The notes under the pieces: model-generated | Seen by the model: only the letters and a program-made list of their open reading frames with translations | Told to the model about the DNA's origin: nothing | Databases searched by the model: none | Part shown: positions 1-8,502 of the stretch, piece by piece | Numbering within the stretch: position 1 is the stretch's first letter | How the letters are laid out: each line of letters starts with the position of its first letter | Position numbers and translations under genes: made by a program | Assembly (NCBI RefSeq): GCF_002236105.1 | Contig: NZ_NIWU01000004.1 | Location: 62,001 to 126,000 of the forward strand | Source of the DNA: Pseudomonas umsongensis | GTDB lineage: Bacteria; Pseudomonadota; Gammaproteobacteria; Pseudomonadales; Pseudomonadaceae | Reading direction: 5' to 3' | Length of the DNA: 64,000 bases

Positions 1-693
1 CGGGAACACCGCCCCAAAAGACACCCGCTCCGGCACGGTTCGCTCCCAGGGGCCCGGAATGCGCTCCCCGGTGATTTTTCCCCGTGGTCGCCAGCTGCCG
101 TTGCTGATGAGGACCTGCAGATTGCCGACAGCTGCCAACTCCAAAACCAGTTGTTCCGGTTTGACCGCCCCCGAGGCGAGAGCCTTGGCAAAAGCCTCCG
201 GTTTTTCGTCCGTTCCGAGCATCTGCAGCAGCTTCAACTCGTGCGGGCTATCGGGCGTGAAACTGATCAAACTGTCTTCGGCTCCCGAAAGATAAACCGG
301 ATAACTGGCGCTCAGGATGTTGTGCAACTCATGGACGCTGAATATCAGCAAGCTCGTCGCTGCATCTTCGACAGACCATTTCAGCTGCGCAACCTTGCCT
401 GCGTCGAGCGTCGAAAGCGCAGGGTGAGAATAGAAACGACTGTGCAAGACGTGATTGTCGGGGATCACCTGGTGATGGGAAACGATACTGACCTGATGCT
501 CGGCCGGTTCGGTTATGACAAATCGTAGATCGCTTCGCTGAAGGATATAGCCGAGATACCCGCTGTCGCGGCGGTGACCGACTCGCTCATGGGCATAACG
601 GGCGGCATCGTCCGCCGACAGGAACTCCCTGGCCAGTACATGCAGCGCAGATCCCGCACCTCCCGAGTAGTGCTGTTGTGATTGTTCATCCAT
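1..693 (-). CDS. Hypothetical protein, possibly DUF4329-like (3' end outside window)
   Basis: An open minus-strand frame runs from an ATG at 693 to the window edge with no stop, giving 231 codons; the C-terminus is missing. It starts MDEQSQQHYSGGAG and continues with FLSADDAARYAHERVG, then GYLGYIL. That layout (an alanine-rich helix, then a short strand) reminds me of DUF4329 proteins of Pseudomonas, but this is a weak recollection. There is no signal peptide or membrane segment. The gene diverges from urtA, and the 285-bp gap holds the urtA sigma-54 promoter. The role is unknown. The forward-strand frames over the same bases lack codon-usage support. Confidence 0.6.
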   Translation of the reverse strand, partial: MDEQSQQHYSGGAGSALHVLAREFLSADDAARYAHERVGHRRDSGYLGYILQRSDLRFVITEPAEHQVSIVSHHQVIPDNHVLHSRFYSHPALSTLDAGKVAQLKWSVEDAATSLLIFSVHELHNILSASYPVYLSGAEDSLISFTPDSPHELKLLQMLGTDEKPEAFAKALASGAVKPEQLVLELAAVGNLQVLISNGSWRPRGKITGERIPGPWERTVPERVSFGAVFP

Positions 694-784
694 GAAGTGG
701 TGCTCCTTTGATTCACTGATAGAGCCCCACTCTTGCACCGGAAAACAGTGCCCGGGCGGTACATAGTTACTACCAGCAACGTTC

Positions 785-801
785 GGCACCAGTTGGGCGC
801 A
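785..801 (+). promoter_or_regulatory. Candidate NtrC-binding site upstream of urtA
   Basis: GGCACCAGTTGGGCGCA matches 10 of the 12 defined positions of the NtrC consensus TGCACC-N5-GGTGCA. It lies about 100 bp upstream of the urtA sigma-54 element, a normal distance for an enhancer. The match is by eye and no footprint is implied. Confidence 0.4.
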
Positions 802-896
802 TCGCCATGCCCCACCTGCACTGTTGTGCTCGCTCACGGTGCAGGCGGCGCATTCGCCGAACGGTTTTCCCCTTCAGGTAAAGCACTTCGGGCGTT

Positions 897-912
897 AGGC
901 ACAGCCCTTGCT
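897..912 (+). promoter_or_regulatory. Sigma-54 promoter of the urt operon
   Basis: AGGCACAGCCCTTGCT matches the -24/-12 consensus TGGCAC-N5-TTGCW. The GG at 898-899 and the GC at 910-911 are exactly 12 bp apart, as RpoN requires. Transcription would start near 922, leaving a leader of about 57 nt before urtA. It predicts activation by NtrC under nitrogen limitation. Confidence 0.75.
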
Positions 913-978
913 AAAGACCCTTCAGTAGTCCGCATCTGCCAACCAAGAAAAATATCCAACGTTCATGGAGATCGCACA

Positions 979-2244
979 ATGAAGCGTCGCAGTTTGATCA
1001 AGGCTTTCACACTCACGGCAAGCATTGCCGCGATGGGCATGACCTGGACTGTCCAGGCCGCCGAGACCATCAAGGTCGGTATCCTGCATTCGTTGTCCGG
1101 CACCATGGCGATCTCGGAAACATCGCTCAAGGACATGGCACTGATGACCATCGACGAGATCAACGCCAAGGGCGGCGTGAACGGCAAGATGCTTGAAGCG
1201 GTGGTGGTGGACCCGGCGTCGAACTGGCCTCTGTTCGCGGAAAAGGGCCGACAGCTGCTGACCCAGGACAAGGTCGCCGTGGTATTCGGTTGCTGGACCT
1301 CGGTGTCGCGCAAATCGGTGTTGCCGGTGTTCGAAGAGCTCAATGGCCTGCTGTTCTATCCGGTGCAATACGAAGGTGAAGAGATGTCGCCGAACGTGTT
1401 CTACACCGGTGCCGCGCCAAACCAGCAGGCGATCCCGGCCGTCGAATACCTGATGAGCGAGGAAGGTGGCAGTGCCAAGCGCTACTTCCTGCTCGGTACC
1501 GACTACGTCTACCCGCGGACCACCAACAAGATCCTGCGTTCGTTCCTGCACTCCAAAGGCGTGGCCGACAAGGACATCGAAGAGGTCTACACGCCGTTCG
1601 GTCACAGCGACTACCAGACCATCGTCGCTAACATCAAGAAATTCTCGGCTGGTGGCAAGACAGCGGTCATCTCGACGGTCAATGGCGATTCCAACGTGCC
1701 GTTCTACAAGGAACTGGCGAACCAGGGACTGAAAGCCACTGACGTGCCGGTCGTGGCCTTCTCGGTGGGCGAAGAAGAACTGCGCGGCATCGACACCAAG
1801 CCACTGGTGGGCAACCTCGCAGCATGGAATTACTTTGAGTCGGTGGAGAACCCGGCGAACAAGAAATTCGTCGCCGACTGGAAAGCCTATGCGAAGAAAC
1901 ACAACCTGCCAGGCGCCGATAAAGCCGTGACCAACGACCCGATGGAAGCCACCTACGTCGGCATCCACATGTGGGCGCAGGCCGCCGAAAAAGCCAAGTC
2001 CACCGACGTCGACAAGGTTCGCGAAGCGCTGGCCGGCCAGACCTTTGCCGCGCCGTCCGGCTACACCCTGACCATGGACAAGACCAACCACCACCTGCAC
2101 AAGCCGGTGATGATCGGCGAGATCCAGGCCGACGGTCAGTTCAACGTGGTATGGCAGACAGAAGGGCCGATCCGCGCCCAGCCGTGGAGCCCGTTCATCC
2201 CGGGCAACGACAAGAAGCCGGAGTATGCGGTGAAGAGCAACTGA
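979..2244 (+). CDS. urtA: Urea ABC transporter substrate-binding protein UrtA
   Basis: Periplasmic urea-binding protein of 421 aa that delivers urea to the UrtBC permease. The start at 979 is chosen because GGAG (967-970) lies just upstream and the product begins with a signal peptide, MKRRSLIKAFTLTAS, ending near VQAAE. The RRSLIK run resembles a twin-arginine signal. The open frame extends 246 nt farther upstream, but that part overlaps the sigma-54 promoter. The mature part is a type I periplasmic binding fold (IKVGILHSLSGTMAISE) typical of the HAAT/amide-urea family. It is the first gene of urtABCDE. Length and order match urt operons of other pseudomonads. Confidence 0.95.
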   Translation: MKRRSLIKAFTLTASIAAMGMTWTVQAAETIKVGILHSLSGTMAISETSLKDMALMTIDEINAKGGVNGKMLEAVVVDPASNWPLFAEKGRQLLTQDKVAVVFGCWTSVSRKSVLPVFEELNGLLFYPVQYEGEEMSPNVFYTGAAPNQQAIPAVEYLMSEEGGSAKRYFLLGTDYVYPRTTNKILRSFLHSKGVADKDIEEVYTPFGHSDYQTIVANIKKFSAGGKTAVISTVNGDSNVPFYKELANQGLKATDVPVVAFSVGEEELRGIDTKPLVGNLAAWNYFESVENPANKKFVADWKAYAKKHNLPGADKAVTNDPMEATYVGIHMWAQAAEKAKSTDVDKVREALAGQTFAAPSGYTLTMDKTNHHLHKPVMIGEIQADGQFNVVWQTEGPIRAQPWSPFIPGNDKKPEYAVKSN

Positions 2245-2294
2245 GCCAATGGATGCCGGGCCTGACCGTACAGCTCAGGCCCGACACAGTTCCC

Positions 2295-2384
2295 TGTGGG
2301 AGCGAGCCTGCTCGCGAAGAGGCCCTGACAGTCGACATTGATGGTGAATGTCAGACCGCTTTCGCGAGCAGGCTCGCTCCCACA
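2295..2384. repeat. REP doublet (REPIN), GTGGGAGCGAGC type
   Basis: Two inverted copies of a Pseudomonas REP (GTGGGAGCGAGCCTGCTCGC and its complement) are separated by about 40 bp. They fill the urtA-urtB gap. The element could form a cruciform or an mRNA hairpin that separates abundant urtA message from the permease genes. The same type recurs at 40118, 51022 and 55919. Confidence 0.85.
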
Positions 2385-2406
2385 TTGACCGAGTAAGGCT
2401 AACGAT

Positions 2407-3909
2407 ATGCCCACTGCCCTTTACCGCTTCATCCTCGCCATCGCACTTCTGTTGCCGATGGCCACTTTCGCGGGCGATGCCGAAGACTTCGTCGTCGCCA
2501 ACCCCATGCAACAGGCAAAACTGCTGGAAGCCTGGGCCGCGCAGCCCGATCCGGTGCGTATCGAGTTGATCCACGCCCTGCAACAAGGGGTGTTGACCAT
2601 CGATGGTCAACCGAAAACATTGCGTCTGAATAACCGCCTGCGGGGTCTGATCGACACCGCCCTTGCCAGCCATCAATTGCTCGCCGCCGATGCCAAAACT
2701 CGTCTGGTTGCCGCACAGCAATTGCAGAAAAGCGCCAAACCCGCGCAGCTGAAATTCCTCGACCAGCAACTCGTTGGCGAAAAAGATGAAGGCGTTCACG
2801 CCGCACTTAGCCTGGCGCTGGCCAACCTGCAACTGGTGGACACCGACCCGACGGTGCGCCTCGCGGCCGTAAGACTGCTCGGCGAAACCGGCGACCCATT
2901 GGCCCGCACCCGCCTCGAAGGATTGCTTGAGTCCGGCGTCGAAACCGATGCCAACGTGCGCACCGCTGCTGAAACCAGCCTCGCCCAGGTCAAGCGCAAA
3001 CTGCTGATTGGCGAACTGCTGGGCCAGGCGTTCAGCGGCATGTCCCTGGGCTCGATCCTGTTGCTCGCCGCGCTCGGCCTGGCGATCACCTTCGGCCTGC
3101 TGGGTGTGATCAATATGGCCCACGGCGAAATGCTGATGCTTGGCGCCTACTCGACCTACGTCGTGCAGTTGATGTTCCAACGTTACGCACCGCAGGCCAT
3201 CGAGTTCTATCCGCTGATCGCGCTGCCGGTGGCGTTCTTCGTCACCGCCGCCATCGGCATGGCGCTGGAGCGCACGGTCATTCGCCACCTCTACGGCCGC
3301 CCGCTGGAAACCCTGCTCGCCACCTGGGGCATCAGCCTGATGCTGATCCAGTTGGTGCGCCTGGTGTTCGGCGCGCAAAACGTCGAGGTGGCCAACCCGG
3401 CGTGGTTATCCGGCGGGATTCAAGTGCTGCCCAATCTTGTGCTGCCGTACAACCGAATCGTGATCATCGCGTTCGCGTTGTTTGTGGTGGTACTCACCTG
3501 GCTGCTGCTGAACAAGACGCGCCTGGGTTTGAACGTGCGTGCGGTCACCCAGAATCGCAACATGGCGGCCTGCTGCGGTGTGCCCACCGGGCGCGTGGAC
3601 ATGCTCGCCTTCGGCCTCGGCTCGGGCATTGCCGGACTCGGCGGCGTGGCGCTGAGCCAGATCGGAAACGTCGGGCCGGACCTCGGCCAGAGCTACATCA
3701 TCGACTCGTTCCTGGTGGTGGTGCTCGGCGGTGTCGGGCAACTGGCAGGCAGCGTGTTGGCCGCGTTTGGCCTGGGGATCGCCAACAAGATTCTTGAACC
3801 GCAAATCGGTGCCGTGCTCGGCAAGATCCTCATCCTCGCGCTGATCATTCTGTTCATCCAGAAACGTCCGCAAGGCCTCTTCGCACTGAAAGGACGGGTG
3901 ATCGACTGA
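2407..3909 (+). CDS. urtB: Urea ABC transporter permease UrtB
   Basis: Inner-membrane permease subunit of the urea transporter, 500 aa. Residues 1-22 form a signal peptide (cleavage near TFA-GD). They are followed by about 180 periplasmic residues, rich in alanine and leucine and helical-looking, with no counterpart in LivH. From about residue 200 the protein is a LivH-type permease with several membrane helices, including the characteristic GLLGVINMAHGEMLMLGAYS. The long N-terminal extension is normal for UrtB of proteobacteria. The stop overlaps the urtC start (ATGA at 3908-3911), indicating translational coupling. It would pair with UrtC. Confidence 0.95.
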   Translation: MPTALYRFILAIALLLPMATFAGDAEDFVVANPMQQAKLLEAWAAQPDPVRIELIHALQQGVLTIDGQPKTLRLNNRLRGLIDTALASHQLLAADAKTRLVAAQQLQKSAKPAQLKFLDQQLVGEKDEGVHAALSLALANLQLVDTDPTVRLAAVRLLGETGDPLARTRLEGLLESGVETDANVRTAAETSLAQVKRKLLIGELLGQAFSGMSLGSILLLAALGLAITFGLLGVINMAHGEMLMLGAYSTYVVQLMFQRYAPQAIEFYPLIALPVAFFVTAAIGMALERTVIRHLYGRPLETLLATWGISLMLIQLVRLVFGAQNVEVANPAWLSGGIQVLPNLVLPYNRIVIIAFALFVVVLTWLLLNKTRLGLNVRAVTQNRNMAACCGVPTGRVDMLAFGLGSGIAGLGGVALSQIGNVGPDLGQSYIIDSFLVVVLGGVGQLAGSVLAAFGLGIANKILEPQIGAVLGKILILALIILFIQKRPQGLFALKGRVID

Positions 3910-4988
3910 TGAACCAGCCCCTGATGCTTACCGCCAGCCAAAAGGCCGGTCCCAAAGTCACGATTGCCGTCGGTGCGGTAATCCTTGTTTTACTGTTGGC
4001 GTTGCCATTGCTGTCGTTGTTGTCGCCGGACAGCGTCTTCCATGTCTCGGCCTACACACTGACGTTGGTTGGCAAGATTCTTTGCTACGCCATCGTCGCC
4101 CTCGCACTCGATCTGGTCTGGGGTTATGCCGGCCTGTTGTCCCTCGGCCATGGCCTGTTCTTCGCCCTTGGCGGTTACGCCATGGGCATGTACCTGATGC
4201 GCCAGGCCTCGGGCGATGGCTTGCCGGCCTTCATGACGTTCCTGTCGTGGTCCGAATTGCCCTGGTACTGGACCGGCACCGAAAGCTTCCTCTGGGCCAT
4301 GTGCCTGGTGGTGCTGGCCCCGGGATTGCTGGCGTTGGTGTTCGGTTTCTTCGCCTTTCGCTCGCGAATCAAGGGCGTGTATTTCTCGATCATGACCCAG
4401 GCCCTGACCTTCGCCGGCATGCTCCTGTTTTTCCGCAACGAAACCGGTTTTGGCGGCAACAACGGCTTCACCAACTTCCGCACCATTCTTGGCTTTGGCA
4501 TCACGGAACCTGGCACCCGTGCGGTGCTGTTTTTCGCCACGGTGCTGTTGCTGGTGGCGAGCCTGTACATCGGTTGGCGCCTGGCGCAGAGCAAGTTTGG
4601 CCGAGTGCTGACCGCACTGCGCGACGCGGAAAATCGCTTGATGTTCTGCGGCTACGACCCGCGCGGGTTCAAGTTGTTCGTGTGGGTGTTGAGCGCGGTG
4701 TTGTGCGGCCTCGCCGGTGCGTTGTACGTGCCGCAGGTGGGCATCATCAACCCGAGTGAAATGTCGCCGACCAACTCGATCGAAGCGGCGGTCTGGGTAG
4801 CCCTCGGCGGTCGCGGCACCTTGATCGGCCCCTTGCTGGGCGCGGGCGTGGTCAATGGCATGAAGAGCTGGTTCACCGTGGCCTTCCCGGAATACTGGCT
4901 GTTTTTCCTTGGCGCGCTGTTCATCATCGTCACCCTGTACCTGCCCAAGGGCGTGATCGGTTTGCTGAAGAAAAGAGGTGAACAATGA
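3909..4988 (+). CDS. urtC: Urea ABC transporter permease UrtC
   Basis: Second inner-membrane permease of the urea importer, 359 aa and LivM-like. It has multiple hydrophobic segments and the family motif VWGYAGLLSLGHGLFFALGG near residues 70-90. Its ABC-facing loop includes TALRDAENRLMFCGYD. The gene overlaps urtB by one base and its stop overlaps the urtD start (ATGA at 4985-4988), so urtB, urtC and urtD are read as a coupled set. Urea specificity is inferred from the operon, because LivM homologues that carry amino acids look similar. Confidence 0.95.
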   Translation: MNQPLMLTASQKAGPKVTIAVGAVILVLLLALPLLSLLSPDSVFHVSAYTLTLVGKILCYAIVALALDLVWGYAGLLSLGHGLFFALGGYAMGMYLMRQASGDGLPAFMTFLSWSELPWYWTGTESFLWAMCLVVLAPGLLALVFGFFAFRSRIKGVYFSIMTQALTFAGMLLFFRNETGFGGNNGFTNFRTILGFGITEPGTRAVLFFATVLLLVASLYIGWRLAQSKFGRVLTALRDAENRLMFCGYDPRGFKLFVWVLSAVLCGLAGALYVPQVGIINPSEMSPTNSIEAAVWVALGGRGTLIGPLLGAGVVNGMKSWFTVAFPEYWLFFLGALFIIVTLYLPKGVIGLLKKRGEQ

Positions 4989-5857
4989 GAGTCACTGCAA
5001 GCGCTGAATTCATGCTCGAACCGGCATTTTTTCCGCCTCTGGAACCGAATAGGGACGCTGGCAGCAGCCGTGATGCCATCGGCATCGGCCAGCGTGCCGG
5101 CAAAGGCCTGAACACCCGCCACGGCACGATCCTGACCCTGGAAGACATCAGCGTCAGTTTCGATGGCTTCAAGGCGTTGAACGATTTGAACCTGTACATC
5201 GGGGTCGGCGAGTTGCGCTGCATCATCGGCCCCAATGGCGCGGGCAAGACCACGCTCATGGATGTGATCACCGGCAAGACCCGCCCCACCCACGGCAAGG
5301 CCTGGTTCGGCGAAACCCTGGACCTGACGCAAATGAGCGAAGTACAGATTGCCCAGGCCGGCATCGGCCGCAAATTCCAGAAACCGACCGTGTTCGAAGC
5401 CTTGAGTGTGTTCGAGAACCTGGAGCTGGCGCAGAAAACCGATAAATCGGTGTGGGCCAGTCTGCGGGCGCGCTTGAGCGGTGAGCAGAAAGACCGTATC
5501 GCCGAGGTGCTCGACACCATTCGCCTGACCGCATCGGTCAATCGCCCCGCCGGTTTGCTGTCCCACGGCCAGAAGCAGTTCCTGGAAATCGGCATGTTGT
5601 TGATGCAAGACCCGCAATTGCTGCTGCTCGACGAGCCGGTGGCCGGCATGACCGACGCCGAAACCGAATTCACCGCCGAATTGTTCAAGACCCTGGCCGG
5701 CAAGCATTCGCTGATGGTGGTGGAACACGACATGGGCTTCGTCGGCTCGATCGCCGACCACGTCACCGTGTTGCACCAGGGCAGCGTGCTGGCCGAAGGG
5801 TCGCTGGAACAGGTGCAGGAAAACGAACGGGTGATCGACGTGTATCTCGGTCGCTAG
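4985..5857 (+). CDS. urtD: Urea ABC transporter ATPase UrtD
   Basis: Cytoplasmic LivG-type ATPase of the urea importer, 290 aa. Walker A is GPNGAGKTT (from about residue 82), the signature is LSHGQKQFLEIG, and Walker B is LLLLDEPVAGM followed by the switch histidine in VVEHDMGF. The LSHGQ form, instead of LSGGQ, is usual in UrtD. A polar extension of about 45 residues precedes the ATPase domain. The first ATG at 4985 overlaps the urtC stop. It works as a heterodimer with UrtE, whose gene follows after a palindromic repeat. Confidence 0.93.
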   Translation: MRVTASAEFMLEPAFFPPLEPNRDAGSSRDAIGIGQRAGKGLNTRHGTILTLEDISVSFDGFKALNDLNLYIGVGELRCIIGPNGAGKTTLMDVITGKTRPTHGKAWFGETLDLTQMSEVQIAQAGIGRKFQKPTVFEALSVFENLELAQKTDKSVWASLRARLSGEQKDRIAEVLDTIRLTASVNRPAGLLSHGQKQFLEIGMLLMQDPQLLLLDEPVAGMTDAETEFTAELFKTLAGKHSLMVVEHDMGFVGSIADHVTVLHQGSVLAEGSLEQVQENERVIDVYLGR

Positions 5858-5860
5858 GCT

Positions 5861-5997
5861 TGATCGTTCCCACGCTCCGCGTGGGAATGCCGCCCGGGAC
5901 GCTCCGCGTCCCACTGACAATGCAGGGCTCAACTCCTGCGCTAGGGTGACGCGAAGCGTCACGGTATGCATTCCCACGCAGAGCGTGGGAACGATCA
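5861..5997. repeat. Long palindromic repeat, GTTCCCACGCTCCGCGTGGG type
   Basis: The outer arms TGATCGTTCCCACGC and its complement GCGTGGGAACGATCA close the element, with smaller nested hairpins (GTGACGCGAAGCGTCAC) inside. A diverged sister lies between ureB and ureC at 9350-9454. It occupies the urtD-urtE gap and can fold almost end to end, so it may affect mRNA stability or polarity. Confidence 0.85.
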
Positions 5998-6013
5998 CCG
6001 GGAGAATTCGAAC

Positions 6014-6712
6014 ATGCTGCAAGTCGACAAGCTGCACCAGTACTACGGCGGTAGCCACATCCTGCGCGGCCTGACGTTTGACGTGAAGGTCGGTGAAGTC
6101 ACCTGCCTGCTCGGCCGTAACGGCGTGGGCAAGACTACCCTGCTCAAATGCCTGATGGGGTTGTTGCCGGCCAAGGAAGGCGCGGTCAATTGGGAGTGTA
6201 AGCCGATCACCACGTTCAAGCCGCACCAGCGGGTGCATGCCGGCATCGCCTACGTACCGCAGGGACGGGAAATCTTCGGCCGCCTTACCGTGGAGGAAAA
6301 TCTGCTGATGGGTCTGTCGCGCTTCCCCGGTTCCGAAGCCAGGGAAGTACCGGCATTCATCTACGAGTTGTTTCCGGTGCTGTTGCAGATGAAGCACCGG
6401 CGTGGTGGTGATTTGTCCGGTGGTCAACAACAGCAGCTTGCAATCGGCAGAGCCCTGGCCAGCCGACCTCGCCTGCTGATCCTCGACGAACCCACCGAAG
6501 GCATCCAGCCGTCGGTGATCAAGGAGATCGGTGCCGTGATCAAGAAACTCGCGGCTCGCGGCGACATGGCGATTTTGCTGGTAGAGCAGTTCTACGATTT
6601 CGCGGCCGAATTGGCCGATCACTACCTGGTGATGTCCCGTGGCGAGATCGTGCAGCAGGGCCGTGGAGAAAACATGGAAGCCGAGGGTGTACGCGGCCTG
6701 GTTACGATCTAA
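6014..6712 (+). CDS. urtE: Urea ABC transporter ATPase UrtE
   Basis: Cytoplasmic LivF-type ATPase of the urea importer, 232 aa. Walker A is GRNGVGKTT, the signature is LSGGQQQQLAIGRAL, and Walker B is LLILDEPTEGIQPS, where EGIQPS is characteristic of UrtE. The start at 6014 (MLQVDKLHQYYGGSH) is preceded by GGGAG at about 6000. An upstream in-frame start at 5966 would lie inside the palindromic repeat and is rejected. It is the last gene of urtABCDE and is followed after 30 bp by ureD, so transport and hydrolysis genes may share transcripts. Confidence 0.94.
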   Translation: MLQVDKLHQYYGGSHILRGLTFDVKVGEVTCLLGRNGVGKTTLLKCLMGLLPAKEGAVNWECKPITTFKPHQRVHAGIAYVPQGREIFGRLTVEENLLMGLSRFPGSEAREVPAFIYELFPVLLQMKHRRGGDLSGGQQQQLAIGRALASRPRLLILDEPTEGIQPSVIKEIGAVIKKLAARGDMAILLVEQFYDFAAELADHYLVMSRGEIVQQGRGENMEAEGVRGLVTI

Positions 6713-6742
6713 TCTGTGGCGTCTCGACGATAATCAGAAAAT

Positions 6743-7582
6743 ATGAATTTACCTCTTCCTGCTGCCCTGTTTACCCCGAGCTGGCATGCCGAGCTGGAAC
6801 TGGGTTACGCCCGATTCGGCGATAGCACGCGCCCGGTCCAGCGACGACACAAAGGCCCGCTGCGGGTGCAGAAGCACCTGTATGCAGAAGGGCCCGGGGT
6901 GTGCCAGCACATCATCGTGCATCCGCCGGGCGGGATTGCCGGCGGTGACCGGCTGGACATCAGTGCCAGCGTCGGCCACGCGGCGTGGGCACAGATCACC
7001 AGTCCCGGCGCCGCCAAGTGGTATCGCGCAGCAGCGCCGGCGTATCAGAAACTCGACCTGAAAGTGGCCCAAGGGGCGACACTGGAGTGGCTGCCGCAAG
7101 AGACGATCATCTTCAGCGATGCCCGCGCCGAGCTCAGCACATCCATTGATCTGCAAGGCGATGCCCGGCTGTTCTACTGGGACGTGGTGGCGCTGGGTCG
7201 CCCGGCCAGTGGTGAGCGCTTCGATCTCGGTCATTTCCAGGCACAACTGGATATCCGCCGCGACGGCGAGTTGCTCTGGCATGAACGCCAGCGCATCGTT
7301 GGCGGTGACGGGTTGCTCGATTCGCCGATCGGGTTGGATGGACAGCCGGTGTTTGCCACCTTGCTGGTGACCGGGGAGGTCGACAGTGAGTTACTGGAAC
7401 GATGCCGTTCGCTGAGCAATGACGTACGCGGAGATTTGACCCAGTTGCCGGGGCTTCTGGTTGCCCGTTGCCTGGCAAGCGAAGCACTGCTGGCACGAGG
7501 CTGGCTGATTGATCTGTGGCGATTATTGCGCCCTGCATTGCTTGAGCGAGAAGCCATCCCACCCAGAATATGGAGCACCTGA
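6743..7582 (+). CDS. ureD: Urease accessory protein UreD
   Basis: Scaffold chaperone that binds apo-urease and, with UreF and UreG, supports nickel delivery and lysine carbamylation; 279 aa, normal for UreD. Recognisable blocks are RRHKGPLRVQKHLY near residue 33, HPPGGIAGGDRL near 60, and PQETIIFSDARA near 115. The Shine-Dalgarno before 6743 is poor, so the start rests on the family N-terminus (SWHAELELGYARFG). It heads ureD-ureA-GNAT-GNAT-ureB-ureC. Its partners ureE, ureF and ureG lie 30 kb away at 37681-39491. Confidence 0.93.
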   Translation: MNLPLPAALFTPSWHAELELGYARFGDSTRPVQRRHKGPLRVQKHLYAEGPGVCQHIIVHPPGGIAGGDRLDISASVGHAAWAQITSPGAAKWYRAAAPAYQKLDLKVAQGATLEWLPQETIIFSDARAELSTSIDLQGDARLFYWDVVALGRPASGERFDLGHFQAQLDIRRDGELLWHERQRIVGGDGLLDSPIGLDGQPVFATLLVTGEVDSELLERCRSLSNDVRGDLTQLPGLLVARCLASEALLARGWLIDLWRLLRPALLEREAIPPRIWST

Positions 7583-7650
7583 ACACCGCTCCTACAGGTT
7601 ATGTATTCACATGATCCGAACTTTTTATCTGCCCAGATGGATTCCCAACC

Positions 7651-7953
7651 ATGGACCTGACCCCACGTGAAAAAGACAAGCTGCTGATCTTCACCGCCGG
7701 CCTCGTCGCCGAGCGGCGTTTGGCCCGCGGCGTGAAACTCAACTACCCGGAAGCCATGGCCTACATCTCCGCCGCGTTGCTCGAAGGCGCCCGCGACGGC
7801 CAGACCGTGGCCGAGCTGATGCACTACGGCACCACCCTGCTCAGCCGCGAACAAGTGATGGAAGGCATCCCGGAAATGATCCCGGAGATCCAGGTCGAAG
7901 CGACCTTTCCCGACGGCACCAAACTGGTCACCGTCCATCAACCGATCGCTTGA
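7651..7953 (+). CDS. ureA: Urease gamma subunit UreA
   Basis: Smallest structural subunit of urease, 100 aa, exactly the usual length. It begins MDLTPREKDKLLIFTAG and contains LNYPEAMAYISAALLEGARDG and the C-terminal VEATFPDGTKLVTVHQPI, all hallmarks of UreA. It assembles with UreB and UreC in the cytoplasmic (UreABC)3 enzyme that hydrolyses urea to ammonia and carbamate. The gene is separated from ureB by two acetyltransferase genes, nine bases before the first. Confidence 0.97.
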   Translation: MDLTPREKDKLLIFTAGLVAERRLARGVKLNYPEAMAYISAALLEGARDGQTVAELMHYGTTLLSREQVMEGIPEMIPEIQVEATFPDGTKLVTVHQPIA

Positions 7954-7962
7954 GGCTTCACC

Positions 7963-8496
7963 ATGACCTACACCATTCGCGATGCCGTGCATGCCGACCT
8001 GCCGGCCATCCGTGACATCTACAACGATGCGGTGCTCAACACCACGGCGATCTGGAACGAACAGGCGGTCGACCTCGGCAACCGCCAGGCCTGGTTCAGC
8101 GCCCGGCAATCCCAGGGGTATCCGATCCTGGTGATCGTCGACAGCGAGAACAACGTGTTGGGCTACGCTTCGTTTGGTGACTGGCGACCGTTCGATGGTT
8201 TCCGACATACCGTCGAGCATTCGGTCTACGTGCGTAGCGACCAGCGCGGCAACGGCCTTGGGCCGCAACTGATGGATGCCCTGGTCGAGCGCGCCAGGGC
8301 CTGCGGCAAACACGTGATGGTCGCGGCCATCGAAAGCGGCAACGCCGCCTCGATTCGCCTGCATGAGCGCATCGGATTCGTGACCACCGGGCAGATGCCT
8401 CAGGTGGGCACCAAGTTCGGTCGCTGGCTGGACCTGACCTTCATGCAACTGACCCTCAATCCTGGCGCGCAGCCTCCGGCCGCCAACAAGGAGTGA
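7963..8496 (+). CDS. GNAT N-acetyltransferase, phosphinothricin/methionine-sulfoximine type
   Basis: A 177-aa single-domain GNAT. It begins TIRDAVHADLPAIRDIYNDAV, has the acetyl-CoA loop RSDQRGNGLGPQLMDAL near residue 90, and RLHERIGFVTTGQMPQVGTKFGRW-type sequence near the C-terminus. That layout is characteristic of Pat/Bar, PitA and MddA enzymes that acetylate glutamate analogues such as methionine sulfoximine or phosphinothricin. The start has a good Shine-Dalgarno (GAGG, 7-nt spacing). It sits inside the urease operon between ureA and ureB. The substrate is inferred from family only, and a nitrogen-linked small amine is possible. Confidence 0.85.
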   Translation: MTYTIRDAVHADLPAIRDIYNDAVLNTTAIWNEQAVDLGNRQAWFSARQSQGYPILVIVDSENNVLGYASFGDWRPFDGFRHTVEHSVYVRSDQRGNGLGPQLMDALVERARACGKHVMVAAIESGNAASIRLHERIGFVTTGQMPQVGTKFGRWLDLTFMQLTLNPGAQPPAANKE

Positions 8497-8502
8497 TACC
8501 CG

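Noticed and set aside
734..752. TGCACC...AGTGCC as a second NtrC site for urtA
   Set aside because: Half-site spacing is two bases too long for NtrC.
733..978. In-frame extension of urtA to an ATG at 733
   Set aside because: The extension spans the sigma-54 promoter and candidate NtrC site and would bury the signal peptide; the ATG at 979 has a proper Shine-Dalgarno.
922..2100. 392-codon antisense frame opposite urtA
   Set aside because: It mirrors third-position GC of urtA; no ribosome site and no recognisable domain.
4652..6622. 656-codon antisense frame across urtC-urtE
   Set aside because: It crosses three real genes and a palindromic repeat; composition is that of a GC-rich shadow frame.
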